Origin: Flavobacterium chryseum
GTDB lineage: Bacteria > Bacteroidota > Bacteroidia > Flavobacteriales > Flavobacteriaceae
Direction of reading: 5' to 3'
Assembly (NCBI RefSeq): GCF_004362015.1
Contig: NZ_SNWW01000005.1
Coordinates: 248,001-312,000 of the forward strand
DNA length: 64,000 nt
This document shows positions 1-7,383 of the stretch, piece after piece (position 1 is the stretch's first letter; every line of letters begins with the position of its first letter). The translations under genes were made by a program, and so were the position numbers. The notes beneath the pieces were generated by a model. It was not told where the DNA came from, ran no database searches, and saw only the letters and a list, made by a program, of their open reading frames with translations.

Positions 1-81
1 CGCTTAGACCATTTAGGAATTTACAATGCTGAACTGAATAAACACACACATAACCTTCGTGTAATTAAGAAGATTATATAA
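1..81 (+). CDS. C-terminal end of an unidentified protein (partial)
   Basis: The first frame is open from the window edge and stops with TAA at 79-81. It gives 26 residues (RLDHLGIYNA at the visible start, ending RVIKKII). The residues are charged and look like a normal protein C-terminus, but too little is present to name a family. Nothing terminator-like follows directly; a degenerate intergenic repeat begins about ten bases later. It is a possible gene end only, since a short open frame at an edge can arise by chance. Confidence 0.45.
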   Translation, partial: RLDHLGIYNAELNKHTHNLRVIKKII

Positions 82-90
82 TTATTTTCT

Positions 91-208
91 GCCACAAATT
101 TCACAAATTAACACAAATTAAAAAATTATTTTAATCTGTATAATCAGAGGCAAAAAAAATCCGCGATAATCCGTGTTTTCGCTTGCGAATCCGCGTCATC
201 CGCGTCCC
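91..208. repeat. Degenerate intergenic repeat (CCACAAATT / ATCCGCG type)
   Basis: The segment holds GCCACAAATTTCACAAATT at 91-109, then three copies of an ATCCGCG-like word between 160 and 208. The same vocabulary recurs at 2187-2270, 3004-3123, 4121-4258 and 5645-5700, always between genes. It looks like a worn copy of a dispersed non-coding element. Confidence 0.6.
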
Positions 209-212
209 ATTA

Positions 213-1058
213 TCACGCACTGATACGAATCGTTTTTCTAAATTCTGAAGGACTATTTCCTCGTTGCTTTTTAAAGAATTTATTAAAGTGACTTTCATCA
301 GTAAAACCAAATTCATAAGCAATTTCATTAATTCGCTTTTCACTGAATTGCAAACGATGTTCAATTAATTTTGTTTTATAATTGCTGATATATTGCTGCA
401 TCGTTTCGTTAGCGTGCTTCTTGAAATAACGACCTAAATAAGTATTCGAAATTCCGAAATAATCACTTATTGATTCCGCTTTAATTCTTTCCGGATAATA
501 AATATTGGTTTGAATGTATTGCAGAATATCCATCGCTTTTGCTTCAGAACCTACATTTACCTGTTCCGGCAAATACTTCGCAATATTTCGCGCTACAACA
601 ATAATTAAAGTATTTACCAATTGCTGAATCAATTCTTTATTATAAACATCTTTATCCTGATGCTCACGAATAATCGCTTCAACCATCACTTTTACCAAAC
701 ATTTATCGGCATGATTTTTTAAAATGCAACCCGGCTGATGATTTGCATTTTGCAAAATATATTCTAAACGCTGAATATTTTCATTCTGTAAACTGGAATT
801 CTTCAAATAAATATCATTAAATCTTAAAAAGAAAAACTTCGTTTCGGTTTCAATCGTAAAGTTATGACAATCCTCTGGTGTCAATAAAAACATATGTCCT
901 GCATTGTATTCAAAAATATTTTTGTTGATACACTGCCTGCCTGTCCCCTCTAAAATATAGACCAATTCAAAAAAATTATGACGATCTCCAACATCCGGAT
1001 ATTCATCTAAAGTTTCAAAAGAAACGGTAAACGGTTCGTATAAATTTTCTTTTTTCAT
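213..1058 (-). CDS. AraC-family transcriptional regulator
   Basis: The protein has 281 residues from the chosen start (MKKENLYEPF). The N-terminal half is a cupin-like sensor region (HNFFELVYILEGTGRQ, then GHMFLLTPEDCHNF). The C-terminal hundred residues hold the two helix-turn-helix motifs of the family (AESISDYFGISNTYLGRYFK and INEIAYEFGFTDESHFNKFF). An upstream ATG at 1103 is possible, but a -7 box TATATTTG on the minus strand at 1082-1089 lies between the two, so transcripts from it could not include that start. The gene is divergent from mdaB. A role in controlling the neighbouring quinone or redox genes is plausible but only inferred; the ligand is unknown. Confidence 0.85.
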   Translation of the reverse strand: MKKENLYEPFTVSFETLDEYPDVGDRHNFFELVYILEGTGRQCINKNIFEYNAGHMFLLTPEDCHNFTIETETKFFFLRFNDIYLKNSSLQNENIQRLEYILQNANHQPGCILKNHADKCLVKVMVEAIIREHQDKDVYNKELIQQLVNTLIIVVARNIAKYLPEQVNVGSEAKAMDILQYIQTNIYYPERIKAESISDYFGISNTYLGRYFKKHANETMQQYISNYKTKLIEHRLQFSEKRINEIAYEFGFTDESHFNKFFKKQRGNSPSEFRKTIRISA

Positions 1059-1081
1059 AATTCTGTTATTATTTGAGTTTG

Positions 1082-1089
1082 CAAATATA
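1082..1089 (-). promoter_or_regulatory. -7 promoter box of the AraC regulator gene
   Basis: Read on the minus strand this is TATATTTG, a perfect match to the Bacteroidota -7 consensus TAnnTTTG. It lies 24 bases before the chosen start at 1058. Confidence 0.5.
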
Positions 1090-1183
1090 CCTAAAAAAGA
1101 CAAATATGTACAAATTAATAGTCTTAAAAATGGTATAATTTTGTCAAATAATTAAAATATAAAAATAATAAACAGTTTTTGGA

Positions 1184-1268
1184 TGTTACACCGCAGAAAA
1201 AGCGGGATGGGGTTATCCGCTACATCTTTTATTTTTTAAAGAAAAAAAAGATATCGCTCCTACCCTCA
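1184..1268. repeat. Intergenic element with hairpin (GCGGGATGGGGTTATCCGC type)
   Basis: The stretch runs GCGGGATGGGGTTATCCGCT, then an AT-rich imperfect hairpin (ATCTTTTATTTTTT paired with AAAGAAAAAAAAGAT), then TCGCTCCTACCCTC. Related words (CCCGCTGTCCTTA, CCCATCGGGGCTAG) occur in inverse order at 24770-24900. It lies between the AraC regulator and mdaB. The frame running through it into mdaB is not taken as coding. Confidence 0.5.
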
Positions 1269-1298
1269 CATAATTCCGGAAACAAGAACATTTACAAC

Positions 1299-1901
1299 AT
1301 GAAGAAAATATTTATCATCAACGGCAGTCAAAATTTCGCACATTCAGGTGGAAAATTCAATCAAACGGTTACCAATTGGACAATCGAATACTTAAAAAGT
1401 AAAAATTACGAAATTAAAACAACCGACATAAAACAAGAATTCGACTTAGATGAAGAAGTCGAGAAATTCGTTTGGGCAGATCTAATTATTTACCACACCC
1501 CTATTTGGTGGTTTCAGTTACCAAATGGTTTCAAAAAATACATCGACGACGTTTTCACAGCCGGACACAACAAAGGAATTTACAAAAGTGACGGAAGAAC
1601 AAGAACCAATCCAGATATTAATTACGGAACCGGCGGACAATTACACGGACGTAAATACATGCTAACCACAAGTTGGAATGCGCCTGCAACTGCTTTTACA
1701 CTTCCGGAAGAATTTTTCGAAGAAACATCTGTAGATGACGGAGCGATGTTTGGTTTCCATAAAATGAATAAATTTGTAGGTATGGAAAAATTAAATAGTT
1801 TCCATTTTCATGACGTTGAAAAAGGTGCAACTGCTGAAAACATTGTCATCTTTGAGAAAAATTACAAAAATCATTTAGAACAAACCCTAAAAACTTTATA
1901 A
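1299..1901 (+). CDS. mdaB: NAD(P)H-dependent quinone reductase, MdaB family
   Basis: This is a flavodoxin-fold FMN/FAD enzyme of 200 residues, the usual size of MdaB (about 195). It should reduce quinones by two electrons in the cytoplasm. Visible signatures are the N-terminal strand and phosphate loop (IFIINGSQNFAHSGGKFN), WADLIIYHTPIWWFQLP, the GGQLHGRKY segment and the C-terminal MEKLNSFHFHDV. The start at 1299 gives a normal N-terminus (MKKIFIINGS); the frame continues 40 codons upstream through an intergenic repeat, which is rejected. It is followed after two bases by a YgiN-like monooxygenase gene. In E. coli mdaB and ygiN are likewise neighbours and form a quinone redox pair. Confidence 0.88.
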   Translation: MKKIFIINGSQNFAHSGGKFNQTVTNWTIEYLKSKNYEIKTTDIKQEFDLDEEVEKFVWADLIIYHTPIWWFQLPNGFKKYIDDVFTAGHNKGIYKSDGRTRTNPDINYGTGGQLHGRKYMLTTSWNAPATAFTLPEEFFEETSVDDGAMFGFHKMNKFVGMEKLNSFHFHDVEKGATAENIVIFEKNYKNHLEQTLKTL

Positions 1902-1903
1902 TC

Positions 1904-2182
1904 ATGATATCCATAACTGCAATTATCAAAAGTAAACAGGAAAACATCGACGAAGTTCGCAACATAATCCTCAATTTAGTTCAACAAACCCGAAAAGAAG
2001 AAGCTTGTCTACGTTACGATCTTCATACAACCGAAAATGTTTTCATCATTTGGGAAGAATGGAAAGATCAAGCCGGACTTGATTTTCATAATAATCAGCC
2101 GTATTTGCAAGATTTTATTGTAAAAAGCGAATCATTTGTTTCAGCGCCAATTCAGGTTTATAAAACAACTCAATTACTATGA
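1904..2182 (+). CDS. YgiN-like antibiotic biosynthesis (quinol) monooxygenase
   Basis: This 92-residue protein has the small ferredoxin-like ABM fold seen in YgiN and related quinol monooxygenases. Visible features are the N-terminal strand ISITAIIKSKQENID, the TRKEEACLRYDLHTT segment and the WEEWKDQAGLDFHNNQPYLQ helix region typical of the family. It starts two bases after the mdaB stop, so the pair is almost surely cotranscribed. Together they could cycle quinols and quinones under redox stress, as proposed for the E. coli pair. Family members vary in substrate, so the reaction is inferred from the pairing. Confidence 0.85.
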   Translation: MISITAIIKSKQENIDEVRNIILNLVQQTRKEEACLRYDLHTTENVFIIWEEWKDQAGLDFHNNQPYLQDFIVKSESFVSAPIQVYKTTQLL

Positions 2183-2186
2183 TTTT

Positions 2187-2270
2187 TTGCCACGAATTGC
2201 ACTAATTTTCACTAATTCAAATTTAATTTATTAAATAAAAATTTGTGCTAATTTGTGTAATTTGTGGCAA
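2187..2270. repeat. Imperfect inverted repeat (TTGCCACGAATT family)
   Basis: TTGCCACGAATTGCACTAAT at the left is answered by ATTTGTGTAATTTGTGGCAA at the right, with an AT-rich centre. The transcript could fold into a long hairpin. It lies between two convergent genes and may also act as a terminator. Related sequences are at 91-208 and 28296-28362. Confidence 0.7.
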
Positions 2271-2279
2271 CCTTTTACA

Positions 2280-2987
2280 TTATTTAATTCCTCCAAAAGC
2301 GCCAAAACACATGTTCTTGTGTAAAATTTCAACACTTTTAAAACCAACTTTTTTCATTAAATCTAACTGATAATTCATTGATCTCGGTGTGTCCTCTTTT
2401 TCTATATAATCAAAGACATTTTGGCGATATGCTGCGCCGCCAATTCCTTCTAAATATTCGCCATAACGTTGCCACGTAAATTCATTTAATAAATCGCTAT
2501 CTTGGGTAATAAAGTCCGAAATCATAAAGCAACCGCCCGGTTTTAGCAACTTAAAAATTTTGGTAAAAGTGGTTTCCCAATCCTGATCATCTCGTAAATG
2601 ATGCAAAACGGCGCCCGCCAAAATAATATCAAAATGATTTTCTTCTAAAACTACTTCGCGAATATCGCCTTGCTTTACTTCTACTCTTCCGTTGGTTGCT
2701 GCAGACACTCTTTCAGAAGCTCTATCCAACATCGGCAAACTCAAATCGACCAGAGTGCAGTTTAAATTCGGTAATTTAGACAACATTTTTAATGTATAAT
2801 TCCCGGCACCGCAGCCAATATCTAAAACATTTTTAGCATTTGGAATAATTACTTTAGAAGCTTCTGTAATTAATTCTAAAGAAATTGTAGCGTCTATTGT
2901 CGCGACCTGACCCGTTTCTAAATTTGAAAATCGTTCGACATCATTATCAAACCTTTCTCTGATCTCTGTAATAGTTGATTTTTTCAT
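2280..2987 (-). CDS. Class I SAM-dependent methyltransferase
   Basis: The 235-residue protein shows the seven-strand methyltransferase motifs: motif I (VLDIGCGAGNYT, near residue 71), an acidic end of strand 2 (CTLVDLSLPML), motif II/III (QGDIREV) and motif IV/post (FDIILAGAVLHHLRDD, then LLKPGGCFMISDF). The overall look is that of small-molecule methyltransferases such as UbiE-like and MycE-like enzymes; the substrate cannot be told. It is divergent from the LysR-family gene, with an inverted repeat between the two. LysR regulators often control a divergent neighbour, so it could be the target gene. Confidence 0.85.
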   Translation of the reverse strand: MKKSTITEIRERFDNDVERFSNLETGQVATIDATISLELITEASKVIIPNAKNVLDIGCGAGNYTLKMLSKLPNLNCTLVDLSLPMLDRASERVSAATNGRVEVKQGDIREVVLEENHFDIILAGAVLHHLRDDQDWETTFTKIFKLLKPGGCFMISDFITQDSDLLNEFTWQRYGEYLEGIGGAAYRQNVFDYIEKEDTPRSMNYQLDLMKKVGFKSVEILHKNMCFGAFGGIK

Positions 2988-3003
2988 GGTTTTTATTTTA
3001 ATT

Positions 3004-3123
3004 TTTCACGCAGATTTTAGACAGATTAAAGCAGATTTTATAATGATTTTCTTTTTTATTAATTTATATAATTAACATAAGATCTGCGATCATCCGCTTA
3101 AATCTGCACAAATTTGCGTGAAA
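3004..3123. repeat. Long imperfect inverted repeat (TTTCACGCAGATTT family)
   Basis: TTTCACGCAGATTTTAGACA at the left end is mirrored by AAATCTGCACAAATTTGCGTGAAA at the right end, and GATCTGCGATCATCCGC sits inside. A related copy begins at 31258. It fills the space between two divergent genes and should form a long stem in either strand. Confidence 0.7.
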
Positions 3124-3155
3124 CTATTTTTTCTCAAAATTAGTACTTTGATATA

Positions 3156-3195
3156 TACTTCAAAAATACTTATTTTGTTATTTATTAATACTTAA
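3156..3195 (+). promoter_or_regulatory. Phased TACTT half-sites before the LysR-family gene
   Basis: TACTTCA (3156), TACTTAT (3167) and TACTTAA (3189) are spaced 11 and 22 bases apart, that is on one face of the helix. AAATACTTATTTTG at 3164-3177 is nearly the same as the nirB and moeA promoter sequence. It probably overlaps the promoter of the LysR gene starting at 3205. Confidence 0.45.
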
Positions 3196-3204
3196 AAGGT
3201 ATTT

Positions 3205-4089
3205 ATGGAATTACGTCATCTGAAGTATTTTTTGGCTGTAGCCGAAGAATTAAATTTTACAAAAGCTGCTGAAAAACTTTTTATTTCACAGCCACCTTTA
3301 AGCAGGCAGATTATTGAATTGGAAAATGAAATTCAGGCGAAGCTATTCATTCGAAACAATAAAAAAGTTGAGCTTACGGAAGCCGGAAAATATTTTGAAA
3401 AAGAAGTAAGAGAACTTTTTCAGAATCTGGAACGCATTTCTGTAAAAACGAAAAAAATAGCAGAGAATGTTTCCGGAGAATTCAGAATCGCATATATCAG
3501 TTCTATTTATTCGGCTGTAATATCAGATTTAATAAAACATCTCAAAGAACACTTTCCGTATGTAAATTTTAAACTTTTTGAAGTCTCGACAACCAAACAA
3601 ATTGATGCTTTAGAACAAGGAAAAATTGAATTGGGAATTATTCGTTCTCCCATAAAATCTCCCAAAATAAAATCGCAATTATGGTTTCACGACGGATTTT
3701 CTGTAGTTTACAATAAAAGTTTAATCCAGATTAATACTGAAAAAGAAATTCCAAATCTAAAAGAGGAAACCTTTGTGTTTTTCAATAAAGATTATGCGCC
3801 GCATTATCATGAAGTTTTACTGGAACTTTGTGCTTTTTATGGTTTTACACCAAAGATTATTCACGAAGCCAATAATATTAATTCGATTGTTCAATTGGTC
3901 AAAAATGGTTTGGGAATTTCGATAGTTCCTTCGAATATTGCCAAAAATAATCAGGATCCGGAAATTGGTTTTGTAGAATTGAAAAAAGTGAATTTATTTA
4001 CGGATGTTTCCTTAATCACTTTAAAAGAAGATGATTCTGAAATCACAAAATCAGCCGTTGATTTTTTATTGAATTTTTCTAAAAAATAA
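3205..4089 (+). CDS. LysR-family transcriptional regulator
   Basis: The 294-residue protein starts with a textbook LysR helix-turn-helix (MELRHLKYFLAVAEELNFTK, then SQPPLSRQI) followed by a periplasmic-binding-type effector domain (residues about 90-290). In the effector domain, GEFRIAYISS and NNINSIVQLVKNGLGISIVP are typical of the BenM/CatM/HcaR branch. It is divergent from the methyltransferase gene. Its own upstream region carries TACTTA half-sites like those before nirB and moeA, 4 kb downstream. It is therefore a second candidate, besides the NarL-like regulator at 13613, for binding those sites. The effector is unknown. Confidence 0.88.
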   Translation: MELRHLKYFLAVAEELNFTKAAEKLFISQPPLSRQIIELENEIQAKLFIRNNKKVELTEAGKYFEKEVRELFQNLERISVKTKKIAENVSGEFRIAYISSIYSAVISDLIKHLKEHFPYVNFKLFEVSTTKQIDALEQGKIELGIIRSPIKSPKIKSQLWFHDGFSVVYNKSLIQINTEKEIPNLKEETFVFFNKDYAPHYHEVLLELCAFYGFTPKIIHEANNINSIVQLVKNGLGISIVPSNIAKNNQDPEIGFVELKKVNLFTDVSLITLKEDDSEITKSAVDFLLNFSKK

Positions 4090-4120
4090 ATAGTTAGCAA
4101 CAACCCGAGCGATAACGAAC

Positions 4121-4258
4121 TGGCGAAACAATTCCACAAATTTCCACCAATTAATTTAAACTACGGTAATCCGTAAAAATTAAAATCAAAAGATATATAA
4201 ATTGCACACAATAACAAGTAGAAAAAAATTAGCAAAAAATAGTGCAATTCGTGGCGAA
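4121..4258. repeat. Degenerate inverted repeat (GGCGAA / CCACAAATT family)
   Basis: TGGCGAAACAATTCCACAAA at the left is partly mirrored by AGTGCAATTCGTGGCGAAGA at the right. The centre is AT-rich and unmatched. It resembles a decayed member of the element seen at 2187-2270. Confidence 0.5.
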
Positions 4259-4355
4259 GAAAAACGTTACAATTTATCACACCTTACTTCACCTTTAGAA
4301 GATAACTTTTAAATATCTTAGCAGATTATAATTCTACACAATAAAATCAATAAAA

Positions 4356-5636
4356 ATGGCAGAGCAATCTTCAATTCAGTGTCCAAATTGCGGAACTAAT
4401 ATCGATGTAAACGACATACTGAAACATCAGTTAGAAGATAGCATCCGTAAAGAATTTCAGCAAAAAGCCAATGCTCAAGCCAGAGAATTAGAGCTTAAAA
4501 ACGAACAATTCGAAAAAGCCAAAACTGAATTTGAAGCCAAAAAGAAACAGGAAAATGAACTTTTTGCAGAACGTTTAGAGCGCGAGAAAAAAGCAGCAGA
4601 GAAAGAAATTACACAAAAGCTAAAAACCAAACTCGACGAAGAAAACAAAGATCGTATGCTTTTGATGGAAAAGGAACTTTCTGAAAAATCAGAAAAACTT
4701 CGGGAATTGAATAAAATGACGGGGGAAATTGCCAAACTTCAACGTGAAAAACTGGAAATGAAAGAAGCCATTGAAGCCGAAGCACAAAAACAATTGAACG
4801 CTACTTTGGTTTTGGAAAGAGATAAAATCCGTAAACAGGAAGAAGAAAAAAACGAACTGAAAATTAAAGAATACCAAAAGCAATCTGACGACCAAAAGAA
4901 GCTGATTGAAGAAATGAAACGCAAGCAGGAACAAGGTTCTATGCAATTGCAAGGCGAAGTAATGGAATTAGCAATTGAAGAATGGCTGGCCAATAATTTC
5001 CCACTTGACAGTATTGACGAAGTTAAAAAAGGTGCAAATGGTGCTGATTGCCTTCAGATTGTAAACACTCGTGAATTGCAAAATTGCGGTTCTATTTATT
5101 ATGAAAGTAAACGTACAAAAGCGTTTCAACCCGCCTGGATTGAGAAATTCAAAAATGATATCAGAACTAAAAGAGCCAATATTGGAGTTTTAGTTACAGA
5201 AGTTATGCCGGCCGGAATGGACCGAATGGGAATGCGTGACGGCATCTGGATTTGTACTTATGAAGAGTTTAAAGGTTTAAGTGCCGTTTTGCGTCAATCC
5301 TTAATTCAGGTGAGTCAGGCGGTTCAGGCTCAGGAAAATAAAGGTGATAAAATGTCGATGTTGTATGATTTTCTAACAAGCAATGAATTCCGTTTACAAA
5401 TTGAAGGAATTGTTGAAGGCTTCACGCAAATGCAAGGCGATCTTGATGCAGAAAAACGAGCGATGCAGCGTATCTGGAAACAACGTGAGAAACAAATCGA
5501 AAAAGTCGTTCACAATACGTTGGGAATGTACGGCTCGATTCGTGGTATTGCCGGAAATGCAGTGCAAACCGTGAAAGCTTTAGAACTTGATTTTATTGAG
5601 GATGATAAAGAAGATACTAAAGAATTATTTGAATAA
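4356..5636 (+). CDS. DUF2130 protein with zinc ribbon and coiled coil
   Basis: The 426-residue protein begins with a CPNCGTNI knuckle near residue 9. A long charged coiled coil covers about residues 30-205, rich in Glu, Lys and Gln. The conserved globular DUF2130 region follows (GEVMELAIEEWLANNFPLDS, YYESKRTKAF, GVLVTEVMP). The fold of this region is usually thought to be nuclease-like, with an E...E/Q-x-K pattern (here YESKRT), but the function is not established. It stands alone, with a strong terminator 95 bases downstream. The size and domain order are normal for the family. Confidence 0.82.
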   Translation: MAEQSSIQCPNCGTNIDVNDILKHQLEDSIRKEFQQKANAQARELELKNEQFEKAKTEFEAKKKQENELFAERLEREKKAAEKEITQKLKTKLDEENKDRMLLMEKELSEKSEKLRELNKMTGEIAKLQREKLEMKEAIEAEAQKQLNATLVLERDKIRKQEEEKNELKIKEYQKQSDDQKKLIEEMKRKQEQGSMQLQGEVMELAIEEWLANNFPLDSIDEVKKGANGADCLQIVNTRELQNCGSIYYESKRTKAFQPAWIEKFKNDIRTKRANIGVLVTEVMPAGMDRMGMRDGIWICTYEEFKGLSAVLRQSLIQVSQAVQAQENKGDKMSMLYDFLTSNEFRLQIEGIVEGFTQMQGDLDAEKRAMQRIWKQREKQIEKVVHNTLGMYGSIRGIAGNAVQTVKALELDFIEDDKEDTKELFE

Positions 5637-5730
5637 TAACTTGAAATGGAACGCGGATTAAATGGGTTCGCTAAAGCGAAAACGCGGATTTACACAGATT
5701 TTTATTTGCATTTTGTTCACATTGTCATAA

Positions 5731-5764
5731 AAAAAGGGCTTCGAAATTAATCGAAGCCCTTTTT
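5731..5764. terminator. Bidirectional rho-independent terminator
   Basis: A perfect 14-bp stem (AAAAAGGGCTTCGA with TCGAAGCCCTTTTT) closes a six-base loop AATTAA. The T-run follows on one strand and the A-run precedes on the other, so it can stop both the DUF2130 gene and the convergent META-domain gene. Just upstream (5645-5700) is a degenerate ACGCGGATT repeat. Confidence 0.85.
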
Positions 5765-5781
5765 ATTACTCTCTTTTTTAA

Positions 5782-6225
5782 TTAACCTTTTTTGAAAGAC
5801 ATTGTTAATCCAAATTGATTAGAAAGGAATAGCTTATTATTCTCAATAGAATAACCTGAATTCGTTCTTAACAACTGCAAAAATTCATTTTCTTTTTTTG
5901 CATCACATTTTTTAGTTTCTGAAGTTAGATTCTGAAACTGAACTAGTCCTGCACCTTTTGAAACTAAATTTCCTTTAATCGCATTACATCCTGTAGATCC
6001 TGAAAAAGTAGAAGAAGTCATTACGATTCTTGGAAGGCTTGAAAAATCTTTTTCAGTAACAACTTTTCCATTTAAATTTTCCAAAACCCAGTTTTGTTGC
6101 AATTTCTTTTCAACTGTTTGTGCATTTGTACTTGTTGTAGAATTTGCAGTAGAATTTGCATCTTTACTTGATTTGCAGCTACAAGCTAATGATACTGCAA
6201 TACATAACATTAAAATCTTTTTCAT
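5782..6225 (-). CDS. META-domain lipoprotein
   Basis: The 147-residue protein starts MKKILMLCIAVSLACSCKSS, a signal peptide with a lipobox cysteine, so it should be a membrane-anchored lipoprotein. A short Ser/Thr/Asn linker follows. The META (HslJ-like) domain then shows WVLENLNGKVV, LPRIVMTSSTFSGSTGCNAI and a C-terminal SIENNKLFLSN. The start at 6225 is preferred over an upstream ATG because it opens on the signal peptide. The next gene upstream on the same strand encodes a second META protein with the same motifs, so the pair is a tandem duplication. HslJ-type proteins are linked to stress and novobiocin resistance in E. coli; the role here is not known. Confidence 0.8.
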   Translation of the reverse strand: MKKILMLCIAVSLACSCKSSKDANSTANSTTSTNAQTVEKKLQQNWVLENLNGKVVTEKDFSSLPRIVMTSSTFSGSTGCNAIKGNLVSKGAGLVQFQNLTSETKKCDAKKENEFLQLLRTNSGYSIENNKLFLSNQFGLTMSFKKG

Positions 6226-6336
6226 GTAAAATAAATATATAAGTTTTATTTTACAAAAATATTGCAAGCTTAATGCCTCTCTATGTATTCAGACGTCATT
6301 TTTAAACCATTCTAAGACATTTTTAAAATCTGAATT

Positions 6337-7116
6337 TTAATCTACTTTTCTAAAAACTAAAAGTTTCCCTGACGGATTAGAAAGTGTTAGTCTATTATTT
6401 TCAATCGAATAAGTAGTTGTACTTTGAAGTGCTTTTGAAAATTCATTTTCTTTATTCCCAGAAGCACAAGCCATTAAAGTTGAAATAACTTTAGAAAATC
6501 TAAGCAAATCTTTTTCATAAAAAATGGTACCGCTAATAGCATTACAACCTCCATAACCCATAAATGTATTTTCGGTCGAATTGATTTCAATTCGAGGCAA
6601 TTCTCTTTGAAAATCAGTTATAAAAACTTTAAATCCGTTTAGTTCTTCCAAAACCCAAATATCGTGAAGTCTGTAATCAGTATTATATTTTCCGCAGCCG
6701 TCCATTTTTGTAGATTCCAATTCAGTATTACTTTTAATTTCTATCGAAACCTTATACGATAAAATAATACCGGACATCGAATTTTGACAATCTAATTGTT
6801 GAATCGTAATTGTTGCGCGTGAGGTTTCGTTACTTACTTTATACATTTTAACATTCGCATCCATAGCTTTTACAGCTTCAACAGAAGAAAAAACAAGCTT
6901 TTCTTTTCCCGGAATTAATGATGTAAAAACTGTATTTTCATTTCCCATCTTTAATCCCCAAAACGGTTCATTTCCTGTTGCTGTAAAATAATACTTCATC
7001 TCATCCTCCTGAGATCCATATTCAGAGATAGGTTCTGTAATCGAAGTTTTGCCTGCTGAAGATTTACAGCCTACCATTAAAGAAAGTAAAAGCAAGATTG
7101 AAAGTATATTTTTCAT
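6337..7116 (-). CDS. Two-domain lipoprotein: NEPFW (COG3650-like) plus META domain
   Basis: The start at 7116 gives a clear lipoprotein signal (MKNILSILLLLSLMVGCKSS); 259 residues follow from there. The first domain holds YFTATGNEPFWGLKMG and a conserved Cys pair (QLDCQNSMSG, KMDGCGKYN), as in COG3650-type lipoproteins. The second, from about residue 155, is a META domain (WVLEELNGFKVF, LPRIEINSTENTFMGYGGCN, SIENNRLTLSN). It lies 111 bases upstream of the single-domain META lipoprotein and shares motifs with it. It is divergent from nirB across a 267-base region that holds the nirB control sites. The function is unknown. Confidence 0.8.
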   Translation of the reverse strand: MKNILSILLLLSLMVGCKSSAGKTSITEPISEYGSQEDEMKYYFTATGNEPFWGLKMGNENTVFTSLIPGKEKLVFSSVEAVKAMDANVKMYKVSNETSRATITIQQLDCQNSMSGIILSYKVSIEIKSNTELESTKMDGCGKYNTDYRLHDIWVLEELNGFKVFITDFQRELPRIEINSTENTFMGYGGCNAISGTIFYEKDLLRFSKVISTLMACASGNKENEFSKALQSTTTYSIENNRLTLSNPSGKLLVFRKVD

Positions 7117-7322
7117 AACGTTTTTATTAAGAATATCATTTTTTACACAAAACATAGATAAAATTCTTATGAATTTACGACAATTTTTTGAAATCATTAT
7201 TTAGAATGTTTTCAAATTTAAAATATTTTAAATGAATACATTCTTCCAAAACCTGCATTATGTAAATCATTACGATAAAATACGTAGTCAAAAAGTATTT
7301 ATTCAATCAAAAAATAAAAATA

Positions 7323-7357
7323 ATAAGTATTTATATAAGTATAAATACTTATATTTG
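7323..7357 (+). promoter_or_regulatory. nirB promoter with NarL-like inverted repeat
   Basis: A perfect inverted repeat has 13-bp arms (ATAAGTATTTATA, 7323-7335, and TATAAATACTTAT, 7340-7352) around TAAG. Three heptamers fit the NarL consensus TACYYMT or its complement: ATAAGTA at 7323, ATAAGTA at 7335 and TACTTAT at 7346. The -7 box TATATTTG is at 7350-7357 and overlaps the last one. The 15 bases AAATACTTATATTTG recur exactly before moeA. Confidence 0.65.
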
Positions 7358-7383
7358 CATAGTAATACTTAATTAAAGAAATC

